Origin: Pseudidiomarina halophila
Lineage (GTDB): Bacteria > Pseudomonadota > Gammaproteobacteria > Enterobacterales > Alteromonadaceae
DNA: 64,000 bases
Assembly: GCF_003987215.1 (NCBI RefSeq)
Contig: NZ_PIPW01000001.1
Location: 744,001 to 808,000 of the forward strand
Reading direction: 5' to 3'
Shown here: piece by piece, positions 53,731 to 63,986 of the stretch
Numbering within the stretch: position 1 is the first letter of the stretch
Layout: the number at the start of each line of letters is the position of its first letter
Position numbers and translations under genes: made by a program
The notes under the pieces: model-generated
What the model was told of the DNA's origin: nothing
Seen by the model: only the letters and a program-made list of their open reading frames with translations
Databases searched by the model: none

Positions 53731-53986
53731 CGGCAGAATCCCGTGCTACCAGTTGTTTGCGCAGTTTTCGGTTTTCATTTTTTAGTACCCACAGGCGGCC
53801 CAGCATACTTAGCAGGCCCAGTAAGAATCCGAACAGGATAAAAACACCGGTCAGAACTGAAACGGGCAGCGTAATCTGGCCAATGAGAAAATCAAAAGGA
53901 ATCGCTTGTTTGTTCAGCGCGCCAAAGGCCACAGCTAAAACAAACAGCAGTAAAAGGGGTAAGCCAATAAAGATAAATCGCAGCAT
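53723..53986 (-). CDS. lapA: lipopolysaccharide assembly protein LapA (DUF1049)
   Basis: LapA is a small inner-membrane protein cotranscribed with lapB. The 87 residues have two hydrophobic helices (about 3-23 and 42-64) separated by a short loop (NKQAIPFDFLIGQITLPVSV, typical of the family), then a basic coiled-coil-like tail (KNENRKLRKQL). An AGGA ribosome site lies 7 nt before the ATG. A strong intrinsic terminator lies only 20 nt upstream of the start, between ihfB and lapA, so expression depends on read-through or on a promoter lying within or across that hairpin. Confidence 0.95.
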   Translation of the reverse strand: MLRFIFIGLPLLLLFVLAVAFGALNKQAIPFDFLIGQITLPVSVLTGVFILFGFLLGLLSMLGRLWVLKNENRKLRKQLVARDSADA

Positions 53987-54006
53987 TGCTGGGTCCTAGC
54001 AGTCAT

Positions 54007-54042
54007 AAAAAAACGGCATGCTTTACTATAGCATGCCGTTTT
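54007..54042 (-). terminator. intrinsic terminator or attenuator between ihfB and lapA
   Basis: On the minus strand a stem of nine pairs around GGCATGCT/AGCATGCC (54014-54022 with 54030-54038), extended by A/T pairs, has a 7-nt loop and is followed by a run of T residues. It ends 20 nt before the lapA start codon. Confidence 0.9.
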
Positions 54043-54071
54043 GCTGAACTCGACGCGAAAATGGCGCCCGT

Positions 54072-54356
54072 CTAACTAATGTTGTCTACGCGTTCGCGTA
54101 GCTCTTTACCAGGTTTGAAATGGGGAACATGCTTGCCCTCCAGTTCAACCTTGTCACCAGTTTTCGGGTTGCGCCCAACACGCGGTGCGCGGTAATGCAG
54201 TGAAAAACTACCAAACCCTCGAATCTCGATTCGATCGCCACCAGCAAGCTGCTGGGCCATTTGTTCGATAAGCTCTTTCACCGCATCCTCAACCTGACGC
54301 GGAGAAAGCTCGGGATACAATGTCGCTAACTGTTGGATCAGCTCCGATTTTGTCAT
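54072..54356 (-). CDS. ihfB: integration host factor subunit beta
   Basis: IHF-beta forms a heterodimer with IHF-alpha that sharply bends DNA at specific sites. The 94-residue protein begins [11 protein letters not shown] and has the DNA-binding arm signature [19 protein letters not shown], with the intercalating proline in the arm. An AAGAGGAG ribosome site precedes the ATG. It lies 45 nt after rpsA on the same strand, the conserved rpsA-ihfB order, and is closed by a terminator. Confidence 0.98.
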   Translation of the reverse strand: MTKSELIQQLATLYPELSPRQVEDAVKELIEQMAQQLAGGDRIEIRGFGSFSLHYRAPRVGRNPKTGDKVELEGKHVPHFKPGKELRERVDNIS

Positions 54357-54401
54357 CTTAAGCTCCTCTTTGTTGCGTCGCTACCGAGCACGCTTAGGTT
54401 C

Positions 54402-56081
54402 TTAGTCGTCGTTCTTAGCCGCTTTGAAGGCTTCAGCCATTGCGTTACTAAAGTCAGCATCGTCTTGCTGCTTAGTATTCACAGAATCTAAGGCTTCTTT
54501 CTCTTCAACTTCGTCTTTCGCACGAATCGACAGGCTCAACGTACGGTTCTTACGATCCACGCCCATAAAGCGCGCTTCAATGTCGTCACCTACTTTCAAC
54601 ACAGTGCTCGCATCTTCAATGCGGTCACGTGAGATGTCAGCTACGCGGACGTAACCTTCTACGCTGTCAGCCAGTTCAACTTTAGCGCCCTTGGCATCAA
54701 CTTCGATGACCTTACCAGTAACGATAGCACCTTTTTTGTTCGCCGCCAGATAATTGTTGAACGGATCTTCTTCTAGTTGCTTGATACCTAGAGAAATACG
54801 CTCACGCTCTGCGTCGACTTGTAAGACCACAGCAGTGACTTCTTCGCCTTTCTTGAATTCACGAACAGCTTCTTCACCTGGAGCGTTCCAGCTGATATCT
54901 GACAAGTGAACAAGACCATCGATGCCGCCGTCAAGACCGATAAAGATACCGAAGTCAGTAATTGACTTGATCTTACCGCTGACTTTTTCACCTTTGTTGA
55001 AGTTCTTAGCGAACTCTTCCCAAGGGTTAGGCTTACATTGTTTCAGGCCAAGTGAAATGCGACGACGTTCTTCGTCAATTTCAAGAACCATAACTTCAAC
55101 CACGTCATCAAGGTTTACAACCTTAGATGGGTGAACGTTTTTGTTGGTCCAATCCATTTCTGAAACGTGAACCAAACCTTCTACGCCTTCTTCGATTTCA
55201 ACGAAACAACCGTAGTCAGTTAAGTTAGTCACACGACCTTCAAGGCGGTGCCCTTCTGGGTAACGCGCTGCGATATCTGACCATGGATCTTCGCCAAGCT
55301 GTTTCAAGCCTAGTGATACGCGTGTGCGTTCACGATCAAATTTCAATACTTTAACGGTGATTTCGTCACCAACGTTCACAACTTCACTTGGGTGCTTAAC
55401 GCGCTTCCAAGCCATATCTGTGATGTGCAACAGACCATCGACGCCGCCTAAATCAACGAACGCGCCGTAATCAGTCAGGTTCTTAACAATACCCTGAACT
55501 TCCTGGCCTTCTTGCAGATTTTCAAGCAATGCATCGCGCTCAGCACTGTTTTCAGTTTCAATAACAGCACGGCGTGAGACCACAACGTTGTTACGCTTCT
55601 GGTCAAGCTTGATAACTTTGAATTCTAAATCTTTATTTTCCAGGTGTGCAGTTTCGCGAACTGGACGAACGTCTACCAAAGAACCTGGTAAGAACGCACG
55701 TACGCCACCAAGGTCAACTGTGAAACCACCTTTAACTTTACCGCTAATGATACCGGTAACAGTTTCCTGGTCTTCGTAGGCTTTTTCCAGTTGTAACCAT
55801 GCTTCATGACGCTTAGCTTTCTCGCGTGACAAGATTGTCTCGCCGAAGCCGTCTTCTACTGCGTCTAGAGCTACATCGACCTGGTCGCCGACGCTGATTT
55901 CAATTTCGCCTTCCGCATTGCGGAATTGCTCGACTGGAATAGCACTTTCAGATTTCAGGCCTGCGTCAACCAGGACAACGTCACGGTTAATAGCAACGAC
56001 AGTACCTTTTACGATAGAACCTGGGCGAGTTTCGACCTCTTTTAGGCTTTCTTCAAACAGCTGTGCAAAATTTTCTGACAT
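54402..56081 (-). CDS. rpsA: 30S ribosomal protein S1
   Basis: S1 binds mRNA leaders and helps the 30S subunit load structured messages. The 559 residues hold six S1 OB-fold repeats (about 20-86, 105-171, 192-260, 277-347, 364-434 and 451-520). Repeats 3 to 6 show the RNA-binding pattern [29 protein letters not shown] and [15 protein letters not shown]. The start has no canonical Shine-Dalgarno sequence: only TAAG about 9 nt upstream and GAAG further away. This fits the autoregulated E. coli rpsA start. It follows cmk by 109 nt. Confidence 0.98.
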   Translation of the reverse strand: MSENFAQLFEESLKEVETRPGSIVKGTVVAINRDVVLVDAGLKSESAIPVEQFRNAEGEIEISVGDQVDVALDAVEDGFGETILSREKAKRHEAWLQLEKAYEDQETVTGIISGKVKGGFTVDLGGVRAFLPGSLVDVRPVRETAHLENKDLEFKVIKLDQKRNNVVVSRRAVIETENSAERDALLENLQEGQEVQGIVKNLTDYGAFVDLGGVDGLLHITDMAWKRVKHPSEVVNVGDEITVKVLKFDRERTRVSLGLKQLGEDPWSDIAARYPEGHRLEGRVTNLTDYGCFVEIEEGVEGLVHVSEMDWTNKNVHPSKVVNLDDVVEVMVLEIDEERRRISLGLKQCKPNPWEEFAKNFNKGEKVSGKIKSITDFGIFIGLDGGIDGLVHLSDISWNAPGEEAVREFKKGEEVTAVVLQVDAERERISLGIKQLEEDPFNNYLAANKKGAIVTGKVIEVDAKGAKVELADSVEGYVRVADISRDRIEDASTVLKVGDDIEARFMGVDRKNRTLSLSIRAKDEVEEKEALDSVNTKQQDDADFSNAMAEAFKAAKNDD

Positions 56082-56190
56082 ATGAGTTGACTTACTTCAG
56101 TTAAGTACATCCATCAAACAATCCGGTGAGATGGGGTTGTTAAAATCAATCTGTTCGCATCCTTACTACAGACCCCTAAGCTGGCAACAA

Positions 56191-56895
56191 TTACGAGGTT
56201 GCCTTCTCAGTATTGGTGAGCTTGCCATGGGCAAACTGCAAGATTTGATCCACGACTTCGTCAATGCTCAAATCTGTTGAATCTACATACAGCGAATCCT
56301 CAGCAGCCTTCAATGGGGCAACCGAGCGATTCATATCGCGTTCATCACGTTCTTTGATTTCGGCGATTAATTGGTCGATTTTAGCAGTAAAACCTTTCTC
56401 GAGCAATTGTTTGTGGCGCCGGTCGGCCCGTTCTTCAGCAGTCGCGGTAAGAAATACCTTTGCCGCAGCATTTGGAAACACCACAGTACCCATATCACGG
56501 CCATCAGCGATCAGCCCAGGTAACTCGCGAAAGGCCCGCTGGCGGCGCAATAAGGCTTCGCGCACGCGCGGTAAGGCGGCGATTTTGGATGCCATATTAC
56601 CGACCGCTTCAGTACGGATAGACATGGTCACGTCTTCGCCTTCAAGAATGATGTGCGTCAAGGACTTTTCATTCTCAACTTCAAACTTAACATCAAGGTT
56701 GCTGGCTAAGGCGACCAAACTCTCTTCATCGTCTGGGGCGAAGTCATGATGCAACGCCGCCAAAGCTAATACCCGATAGATAGCGCCGCTATCGAGCAAG
56801 TGCCAGCCCAGTTGGTCCGCCAGAATACGGCTTACTGTGCCTTTACCCGCCCCACCAGGGCCATCAATCGTTATTACGGGAATCGATTCGGTCAT
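56191..56895 (-). CDS. cmk: cytidylate kinase
   Basis: This kinase phosphorylates CMP and dCMP. The 234-residue protein has the P-loop [10 protein letters not shown] at about residues 11-20, [13 protein letters not shown], and [13 protein letters not shown], with the NMP-binding insert and LID region ([14 protein letters not shown]) visible. I start at the ATG giving MTESIPVIT, preceded by AGAGG; the open frame continues five codons to a TTG that is unlikely to be used. It lies between aroA and rpsA in the conserved order. Confidence 0.97.
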   Translation of the reverse strand: MTESIPVITIDGPGGAGKGTVSRILADQLGWHLLDSGAIYRVLALAALHHDFAPDDEESLVALASNLDVKFEVENEKSLTHIILEGEDVTMSIRTEAVGNMASKIAALPRVREALLRRQRAFRELPGLIADGRDMGTVVFPNAAAKVFLTATAEERADRRHKQLLEKGFTAKIDQLIAEIKERDERDMNRSVAPLKAAEDSLYVDSTDLSIDEVVDQILQFAHGKLTNTEKATS

Positions 56896-56957
56896 AACAT
56901 CCTCTACCAACTAAAAGCGCCGCAATTATACGGATCTGGCAGAAAATTGCACCTTTA

Positions 56958-58232
56958 TTAGGTAATGCGTTGTAGTTCGCTGAAATAATTTGGGTAGGTT
57001 TTCGCACAACACTCAGGGTCTTCAATCGTTACCCCGGCCTCACTGAAACCAAGCAGCGAGAAGCACATCGCCAGGCGGTGGTCATCGTAGGTCGCGATTT
57101 GGGCGTGCTTTATCTGTGCCGGAGGGTCAATGATCAGGTAGTCATGACCTTCTTCAACCCGTGCCCCGGTTTTCCGTAATTCGGTCGCCATCGCATGCAG
57201 TCGATCGGTTTCTTTAATGCGCCAGTTGGCAACATTGCGAATCGCCGTACGGCCTTTGGCAAACAACGCTAAGGTGGCAAAGGTCATGGCTGCGTCCGGG
57301 ATGGCGTTTAAATCGGCATCGATGCCAATTAATTCGCCCCCGTTTACCTCAATGTATTCGTCATGCAGCGTGGCGCTGGCACCCATCTTACGCAGGTAAT
57401 CGACAAAGCCGATATCGCCCTGAATGCTTTTACGTCCGACACCCTCGATACGCAAGGGACCACCGCCCAGAACCCCGGCTCCAAGCCAGTAACTTGCAGC
57501 GCTGGCATCCCCTTCAATCCAATAGGTTGTGGGTGAGCTATAGCGCTGTCCGCCGCTAATAGTGAAGGCTTGGCGCTCGTGTTGTTCAATCTTGATGCCA
57601 AAATCGCGTAACATTGCCAGAGTGAGCTCAATGTAAGGCCAGGACACCACCTCACCGGTCAAAATGAGGTGACTCGGTGCGGAAACTAAAGGTAATGCCA
57701 TCAACAATGCAGAAATGTATTGGCTCGAAGCGCTACCATCAACGTGGATGGTGCCGCCTTGCAGAGGTTTGTTGATCTGCAGCGGCGGAAAACCTTGTTG
57801 CTTTTGGTACTCTACAGCCGCACCGCCTTCTAGCAGTGCTGCTACCAGATCAGCGATAGGCCGCTGTTGCATGCGGGCATCACCGGTAAGGCAGACCGGA
57901 GCTGCGGACGTTGCCGCCAGCACCGCAGTGAGCGGCCGCATGGCTGTACCGGCATTTCCCAGATAAAGCTCGTCGGGCTGCAACGGCCAGGCACCACCAC
58001 AGCCAGTTACCCTTACTGTGGTCGCATTCAGCTCCTCGATGGTCACGCCAAGCGCGCGCAGGGCTTCAAGCATGCGCTGCGTATCATCACTGCGCAACAT
58101 GTGGCGCAGTTCAGTAACTCCGCCACATAACGCTGCCATCAGCAATGCACGGTTGGCAATGCTCTTCGAACCTGGCAAATCAACCGTGCCACGACAGCTG
58201 GTTAAGCCCTTAAGCGTTAGCGTCTTAGCCAC
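56958..58232 (-). CDS. aroA: 3-phosphoshikimate 1-carboxyvinyltransferase (EPSP synthase)
   Basis: AroA joins shikimate-3-phosphate and phosphoenolpyruvate in aromatic amino-acid synthesis. Signature sequences are LPGSKSIANRALLMAAL, LYLGNAGTAMRPL and the RIKETDRL-type NWRIKETDRLHAMATEL. The start is a choice: a GTG at 58232 (MAKTLTLKG, 424 residues) fits the family N-terminus but has little ribosome site and lies 7 nt after the hisC stop. An ATG at 58280 has a good GGAAG and would add 16 residues overlapping hisC by 41 nt. I prefer the GTG on family grounds. The GNAGTAMRP segment has the ordinary glyphosate-sensitive form. Confidence 0.95.
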   Translation of the reverse strand: MAKTLTLKGLTSCRGTVDLPGSKSIANRALLMAALCGGVTELRHMLRSDDTQRMLEALRALGVTIEELNATTVRVTGCGGAWPLQPDELYLGNAGTAMRPLTAVLAATSAAPVCLTGDARMQQRPIADLVAALLEGGAAVEYQKQQGFPPLQINKPLQGGTIHVDGSASSQYISALLMALPLVSAPSHLILTGEVVSWPYIELTLAMLRDFGIKIEQHERQAFTISGGQRYSSPTTYWIEGDASAASYWLGAGVLGGGPLRIEGVGRKSIQGDIGFVDYLRKMGASATLHDEYIEVNGGELIGIDADLNAIPDAAMTFATLALFAKGRTAIRNVANWRIKETDRLHAMATELRKTGARVEEGHDYLIIDPPAQIKHAQIATYDDHRLAMCFSLLGFSEAGVTIEDPECCAKTYPNYFSELQRIT

Positions 58233-58239
58233 CCGGGGA

Positions 58240-59337
58240 TTAGCCCAATAACTTACGCATGGCGCGGATGAAAGCTTCATTTTCTTCCGGCAGGCCGATA
58301 CTTACCCGTAAATGCCGTGGCAATTCGTAACCTGCAACCGGGCGCACGATGACCCCTTCGTGCAACAGCTGCTGATAAAGCTCGGCAGCATTATCGCCAA
58401 CTTCGATGGTCAGGAAGTTGCCGTGTGACGGAATATAATTAAGGCCTGCTGATTCGCAAAACGCAATCAGCTGCTCCATACCTGCTGCGTTTACCGCAAC
58501 GGATTGTTGCAGATAATCCTCATCATCGAGGGCAACTTCCGCCGCGCGCAGACTTAAACTGTTCATGTTAAATGGCTGACGACCACGATTCATTAAATCC
58601 GCGATGTCAGGATGCGATACCGCATAGCCGGCACGCAGACCCGCTAACCCATAAGCTTTGGAGAAGGTGCGGGTAACGATGAGATTAGGATACTCTGCAA
58701 CCCATGCAAACGATGGTGCGCGCTCATCTTCCGCAACATATTCAGAATAGGCCTCGTCGAGAATGATCAAGACATTTTCCGGCACTTTACTAATGAATGA
58801 CTGCAGCGCTTCGCTGCTTAAAAAGGTACCCGTAGGGTTATTCGGGTTAGCGACAAAGATCATCCGTGTTTTATCAGTAATGGCAGCCAGCATGGTATCC
58901 AGATCATGGCCATAATCTTTCGCCGGTACCGCGATCCCCTTAGCACCTATCGCTTGGGTAACAAGCGGATAAACGACGAAAGCATGTTGGGAAAAGATAA
59001 CTTCGTGCTCAGCATTAACAAAGGTCCGTGCCACCAACTCAAGCACGTCATTGGAGCCATTACCAAGGGTAAGTTGCGCGCTATCAAGGCCGAACTTTTT
59101 GGCTAGTTTCGACTTAAGGTAAAAGCCATTTGCGTCCGGATAGCGTGCCAGACCGCTTAGGGTTTCCTGCAATGCCGCACGCACTTTTGAGCTCAGGCCC
59201 AGCGGATTCTCATTTGACGCAAGTTTAACAATACCCTGAATACCGAGTTCACGTTCAAGCTCTTCGATAGGTTTACCTGCCTGATAAGGCTGCAGATTAC
59301 GTATGCCCTGGTTAGCTAACTGTTTTGCATCAAACAT
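58240..59337 (-). CDS. hisC: histidinol-phosphate aminotransferase
   Basis: This PLP enzyme of aminotransferase class I/II makes histidinol phosphate from imidazole-acetol phosphate; in this genomic position related HisC2 enzymes may also transaminate aromatic keto acids. The 365 residues contain KLASNENPLG near the N-terminus, NPNNPTG, the PLP lysine in TFSKAYGLAGLRAGY, and a C-terminal substrate arginine in LPRHLRVSIG. It lies between serC (18 nt upstream) and aroA, outside any his operon, so a role in aromatic synthesis as well as histidine is plausible but unproven. Confidence 0.92.
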   Translation of the reverse strand: MFDAKQLANQGIRNLQPYQAGKPIEELERELGIQGIVKLASNENPLGLSSKVRAALQETLSGLARYPDANGFYLKSKLAKKFGLDSAQLTLGNGSNDVLELVARTFVNAEHEVIFSQHAFVVYPLVTQAIGAKGIAVPAKDYGHDLDTMLAAITDKTRMIFVANPNNPTGTFLSSEALQSFISKVPENVLIILDEAYSEYVAEDERAPSFAWVAEYPNLIVTRTFSKAYGLAGLRAGYAVSHPDIADLMNRGRQPFNMNSLSLRAAEVALDDEDYLQQSVAVNAAGMEQLIAFCESAGLNYIPSHGNFLTIEVGDNAAELYQQLLHEGVIVRPVAGYELPRHLRVSIGLPEENEAFIRAMRKLLG

Positions 59338-59355
59338 AATTTATGTGTCTTTTTA

Positions 59356-60447
59356 TTAGGAGTGTTTTTGCTCAAATTCACGCATAAAGTCGACCAGTGC
59401 GACCACGCCCTCAAGCGGCATTGCGTTATAGATACTCGCCCGCATACCACCAACAAAACGATGTCCCTTTAAGCCCAGCAGCCCTTGTTGCTCTGCTGCT
59501 TTAAGGAAGTCACCATCGCGCTGCGCATCGGCAAGCACAAAGGGTACGTTCATTTTCGAACGAAAGTCAGGATGCACCTGATTACGATAGAAGTCGGAAC
59601 TGTCAATAAGGTTATACAAAAGGTCCGCTTTGCGCTGATTCACCTGCCCCATGGCTGCTAAGCCACCCTGCTCTTTAAGCCATTCAAAGACCAGTCCGGA
59701 CAGGTACCACGCCCAGGTGTTCGGCGTATTGTACATCGAGCGCTCCTTGGCCTGCGCCGTGTAGTCCATGATGGTGGAGGTATTGCTCTGAGCGCGGCCA
59801 AGCAGATCGTCACGAACGATAGCAATAGCAAAACCTGACGGTCCGATATTTTTCTGGGCTCCGGCATAGATAACACCAAAGCGTTCTACCGCCAGAGGTT
59901 CAGACAGGATATTCGAAGACATATCAGCCACGACGGGTGCGGTAACTGCTTCGGGGATGTCATGCAGAGCGACACCGTCCATGGTCTCGTTGGGACAATA
60001 ATGGAAGTAGGCAGCGTCGGCACTTAACTGCCAGGACTCAGGTGAAGCAAGAGCGCGACCCCGTTTGGTATCAATGGCGCCGCCAACGACGTTTACCTGA
60101 GCGACATATTTTTGTGCTTCGCGGATGGCAAAGTCCGACCAGATACCACTGTTCAGATAATCGACCGTAGCATGGGGACCGGCAATATTTTGCGGTACCG
60201 CGCTAAACTGACCACGGCCGCCGCCGTGCATAAACAAGACCTGATAGTTCTCCGGAATAGCCATGAGATCACGCAAGTCTTGTTCTGCTTTGGCTGCCAT
60301 TTGCATAAATGCCGGATCACGATGACTGATTTCCATCACCGAAGTGCCGCTGCCCCGCCAACTTCGTAACTCCTTTTGCGCACGTTCCAATACCGCACGC
60401 GGTAACATCGCTGGACCAGCAGAGAAATTATACGGGGCCGTCATCAT
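59356..60447 (-). CDS. serC: phosphoserine aminotransferase
   Basis: SerC makes phosphoserine from 3-phosphohydroxypyruvate and also serves pyridoxine synthesis. The 363 residues match E. coli (362). FSAGPAMLP opens the protein, GGGRGQFSAVP and the PLP lysine in AGAQKNIGPSG follow, and GGMRASIYNA closes it. Two adjacent ATGs are possible; the first has GAGGAG nine nt upstream, formed by the last codons of gyrA, so the genes are translationally linked. The gyrA-serC-hisC-aroA-cmk-rpsA block is conserved. Confidence 0.98.
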   Translation of the reverse strand: MMTAPYNFSAGPAMLPRAVLERAQKELRSWRGSGTSVMEISHRDPAFMQMAAKAEQDLRDLMAIPENYQVLFMHGGGRGQFSAVPQNIAGPHATVDYLNSGIWSDFAIREAQKYVAQVNVVGGAIDTKRGRALASPESWQLSADAAYFHYCPNETMDGVALHDIPEAVTAPVVADMSSNILSEPLAVERFGVIYAGAQKNIGPSGFAIAIVRDDLLGRAQSNTSTIMDYTAQAKERSMYNTPNTWAWYLSGLVFEWLKEQGGLAAMGQVNQRKADLLYNLIDSSDFYRNQVHPDFRSKMNVPFVLADAQRDGDFLKAAEQQGLLGLKGHRFVGGMRASIYNAMPLEGVVALVDFMREFEQKHS

Positions 60448-60453
60448 GCTTTA

Positions 60454-63093
60454 TTACTCCTCGTTCACATCCGTTGCGTTGTCGCCATCGTTACCCGTCG
60501 AGCTCTCAGTAGAGTCAGCTGCATCCAGCTCAGCTGCTTCAAGTTCTTCGACATCATCAAGCTCATCGATACGCTGCATACCGACCACTTTTTCATCAGC
60601 GGCGGTGCGAATCAAACGTACACCCTGGGTATTACGGCCAACAATTGAAACTTCATTCACACGGGTGCGCACCAGCGTACCCTTGTTACTGATCAACATG
60701 ATCTGGTTGGTATCAACAACTTCCATCGCACCAACCACGGAGCCGTTACGCTCACTGACTTTAATTGAGACAACGCCTTTAGTGGCACGGCTCTTCGCAG
60801 GATAGTCAGTAATCGGTGTACGTTTACCAAAACCGTTCTCGGTGACCGTAAGAATGGTCGGAACTTCTTCTTCGATCTTACGCGGTACAATCAGTGATAC
60901 AACCCGCTGACCTTCAGCCAGACGGATACCACGAACACCTGTGGCCGTACGGCCCATCGAACGTACCTGGTCTTCACTGAAGCGGACCACTTTACCAGCA
61001 TCAGAGAACAACATGACCTCGTCGCCTGCAGAGGTCATATCAACCCCGATAAGCTCGTCCCCTTCAACCAGATTTAGCGCGATAATGCCGCCATTACGCG
61101 GCCGTGAGTAATCCACCATCGGGGTTTTCTTGACGGTGCCGTGCTTGGTCGCCATCAGAATAAACTTGTCTTCCGGGTAATCACGGGTTGGCAGAATTGC
61201 GGTAATCCGCTCATCCGCTTCCAACGGCAACAGGTTGACGATAGGCCGGCCGCGGGATGCACGGCTTGCTAACGGCAACTGGTACACTTTCATCCAGTAA
61301 ATCCGGCCACGGGTCGAGAAGCACAAAATAGTGTCGTGGGTATTCGCTACCCATAAGCGTTCGATGAAGTCTTCATCCTTCATCTTCGTTGCTGCTTTAC
61401 CCTTACCGCCACGGCGTTGTGCTTCGTACTCAGTCAATGGCTGATACTTCACATAACCGTGGTGCGACAAGGTCACCACAACATCTTCTTCGTTAATCAG
61501 GTCTTCCATGGAGATGTCATGAGCCGCTGCGGTAATTTCAGTGCGGCGCACATCACCATATTCTGCTTTGATTTTTTCCAGCTCTTCACGGATGACTTCC
61601 ATCAGCCGCTCTGAACTATTCAGAATCAGCAATAACTCTTCAATCTGGCCAAGCAAATTCTTGTATTCTTCAAGAATTTTCTCATGTTCAAGCCCGGTCA
61701 GCTTGTGCAAACGCAAATCAAGAATTGCCTGTGCCTGTTCTTCAGTCAGGTGGTACTGACCGTCACGAATACCATACTCCGGCGCCAGGTGGTCTGGCCG
61801 CGCAGCATCAACGCCTGCGCGTTCGAGCATGTTGGCCACGTCACCTAAGATCCAGGCGCGGCTGACTAAACCAGCTTTTGCTTCCGCTGCAGTTTGCGAG
61901 CGGCGAATTAATTCAATGACATCATCAATGTTAGCCAGAGCAATAGCTAAGCCTTCAAGGATATGAGCCCGTTCACGGGCTTTACGCAATTCGTATACCG
62001 AGCGACGCGTCACCACTTCACGACGATGCAAAATAAAGCAATCGATCATGTCACGCAGATTGAACAGGCGCGGCTGGTTTTTATCCAGTGCAACCATGTT
62101 GATACCAAAGACCACTTGCATCTGCGTATTCGCATACAAGTGATTCAGTACCACTTCGCCAACTTCGCCACGTTTCAGCTCAATAACGATGCGCATGCCA
62201 TCTTTATCAGACTCATCGCGTAAACCGCTGATACCTTCAAGGCGTTTTTCTTTAACCAACTCAGCGATTTTTTCAATCAACTTCGCTTTGTTAACCTGGT
62301 AAGGAATTTCGTTGACGATGATGGCTTCGCGGCCATTCGAATCCGTTTCAATTTCTGCTTTAGCGCGCAGGTGAATGCGGCCACGGCCCGTGCGGTAAGC
62401 TTCAACGATGCCGGCGCGGCCGGAAATTGAAGCCGCGGTTGGAAAATCCGGGCCTGGAATAAATTCCATGAGTTCATCGATAGTAATATCAGGGCGCTCG
62501 ATCATGGCTAAGCAGCCATCGATAACCTCACCCAAATTATGTGGCGGTATATTCGTCGCCATGCCTACCGCAATACCCGAAGAGCCATTCACCAGAAGGT
62601 TAGGCACACGGGTTGGCAGGACATCTGGAATTTGCTCGGTGCCGTCGTAGTTAGGCACAAAGTCGACGGTTTCTTTATCTAAGTCAGAGAGCAATTCACT
62701 GGCGATTTTTGCCATCCGAATTTCGGTATAACGCATGGCGGCGGCGGAGTCACCGTCGACGGAACCAAAGTTACCCTGACCATCAACCAACATGTAGCGC
62801 AATGAAAACGGCTGTGCCATCCGGACGATAGTGTCGTAGACCGCACTATCACCGTGCGGATGGTATTTACCAATAACATCACCGACGATACGGGCTGACT
62901 TTTTATACGGCTTGTTGAAATCGTTGCGCAATTCGTTCATCGCAAATAATACCCGGCGATGAACCGGTTTTAACCCATCGCGCACATCTGGTAGTGCACG
63001 GCCAACAATGACGCTCATTGCATAGTCGAGATACGAACTTTTCAGTTCATCTTCGATATTGACCGGAACGACTTCTCTGGCGAGATCACTCAT
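60454..63093 (-). CDS. gyrA: DNA gyrase subunit A
   Basis: GyrA is the DNA-breaking and rejoining subunit of gyrase. The 879 residues include the winged-helix/tower region with catalytic Y122 (AAAMRYTEI) and six beta-pinwheel blades in the C-terminal domain with the GyrA-box [13 protein letters not shown]. The quinolone-resistance region is wild type in the sense of E. coli: S83 and D87 are both present ([10 protein letters not shown]). The acidic C-terminal tail is typical. The gene is divergent from ubiG with 182 nt between starts. Confidence 0.99.
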   Translation of the reverse strand: MSDLAREVVPVNIEDELKSSYLDYAMSVIVGRALPDVRDGLKPVHRRVLFAMNELRNDFNKPYKKSARIVGDVIGKYHPHGDSAVYDTIVRMAQPFSLRYMLVDGQGNFGSVDGDSAAAMRYTEIRMAKIASELLSDLDKETVDFVPNYDGTEQIPDVLPTRVPNLLVNGSSGIAVGMATNIPPHNLGEVIDGCLAMIERPDITIDELMEFIPGPDFPTAASISGRAGIVEAYRTGRGRIHLRAKAEIETDSNGREAIIVNEIPYQVNKAKLIEKIAELVKEKRLEGISGLRDESDKDGMRIVIELKRGEVGEVVLNHLYANTQMQVVFGINMVALDKNQPRLFNLRDMIDCFILHRREVVTRRSVYELRKARERAHILEGLAIALANIDDVIELIRRSQTAAEAKAGLVSRAWILGDVANMLERAGVDAARPDHLAPEYGIRDGQYHLTEEQAQAILDLRLHKLTGLEHEKILEEYKNLLGQIEELLLILNSSERLMEVIREELEKIKAEYGDVRRTEITAAAHDISMEDLINEEDVVVTLSHHGYVKYQPLTEYEAQRRGGKGKAATKMKDEDFIERLWVANTHDTILCFSTRGRIYWMKVYQLPLASRASRGRPIVNLLPLEADERITAILPTRDYPEDKFILMATKHGTVKKTPMVDYSRPRNGGIIALNLVEGDELIGVDMTSAGDEVMLFSDAGKVVRFSEDQVRSMGRTATGVRGIRLAEGQRVVSLIVPRKIEEEVPTILTVTENGFGKRTPITDYPAKSRATKGVVSIKVSERNGSVVGAMEVVDTNQIMLISNKGTLVRTRVNEVSIVGRNTQGVRLIRTAADEKVVGMQRIDELDDVEELEAAELDAADSTESSTGNDGDNATDVNEE

Positions 63094-63275
63094 AGTTATA
63101 TCCCTAAACGCTCAATCTTTCTTATAATTGTCTTAGTAGCAGCATTGTACCCTTAGCGCTGCCCTCTCGCATCCTTTTTCCGACGCTTTTTAGCCGTCGT
63201 GTGCTTTACCTCGACTTTTTTTAATTCGAGAGCTCCAGTACACTGTACCGAGTTTTTCAACTAAGCAGAAGTACT
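63094..63275. other. gyrA-ubiG divergent intergenic region
   Basis: This 182-nt spacer should hold the promoters of both genes. I see T-rich stretches and a short inverted repeat (CTCGA at about 63211 with TCGAG at about 63227), but no promoter pair convincing enough to place. Confidence 0.5.
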
Positions 63276-63986
63276 ATGCAGCAATCTAATAATGTCGACC
63301 CAAAGGAAATTGAAAAGTTTGGTGCCCTCGCCTCAAGATGGTGGGATCCCGATGGCGAATTTAAACCGCTTCACCAAATTAATCCACTGCGTGTTGATTT
63401 TATTCAACGCCAGAGCGACGGCGTATTCGGTAAACGTGTACTGGACATCGGTTGCGGTGGCGGACTGGTGACTGAGGCGCTCGCGCAAGCCGGCGCTAAG
63501 GTCACCGGAATAGATTTAGCTGAACAATCATTGCAAGTGGCACGACTGCATGCTCTGGAAAGCAAACTCGACATCGATTATCAATGTATCGCGGCGGAAG
63601 ACTTTGCCGCTCAGCATGCCGGTGAATTCGATGTCGTAACCTGTCTGGAAATGCTCGAGCACGTGCCCGCCCCCGCGAGTATCGTCGAAGCGGCCGCGAA
63701 GTTGGTTAAACCCGGTGGTACGCTGGTGTTTTCGACGCTCAACCGTAATTTTAAATCCTGGTTACTCGGTATTGTCGCCGCTGAATATGTGCTGCGCTGG
63801 GTGCCTAAGGGTACACACGAGCACGCTAAGTTCATTCAGCCGGCGGAGTTACTGCGGGTCACCGATGCAGTGGGGGCAAGCGCAAAAGCAATTACCGGCA
63901 TTCATTATTTGCCATGGCGAGGGTTCTACCTCGACGACAGTAATGTTGACGTCAATTACATTGTTGCCTTATCCAAAGACGCTTGA
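63276..63986 (+). CDS. ubiG: ubiquinone biosynthesis O-methyltransferase UbiG
   Basis: UbiG carries out both O-methylation steps of ubiquinone synthesis with S-adenosylmethionine. The 236 residues show IEKFGALASRWWDPDGEFK, LHQINPLRV, the SAM motif VLDIGCGGGLVTEALA, GIDLAEQSL, and CLEMLEHVPAP, and end with GIHYLPWRGFYLDD and VNYIVAL. It is complete and ends 14 nt before the window edge. It is divergent from gyrA, the arrangement also found in E. coli. Confidence 0.98.
   Translation: MQQSNNVDPKEIEKFGALASRWWDPDGEFKPLHQINPLRVDFIQRQSDGVFGKRVLDIGCGGGLVTEALAQAGAKVTGIDLAEQSLQVARLHALESKLDIDYQCIAAEDFAAQHAGEFDVVTCLEMLEHVPAPASIVEAAAKLVKPGGTLVFSTLNRNFKSWLLGIVAAEYVLRWVPKGTHEHAKFIQPAELLRVTDAVGASAKAITGIHYLPWRGFYLDDSNVDVNYIVALSKDA

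Noticed and set aside
60454-63093. Quinolone-resistance substitutions in GyrA
   Set aside because: S83 and D87 are both present, which is the susceptible form.
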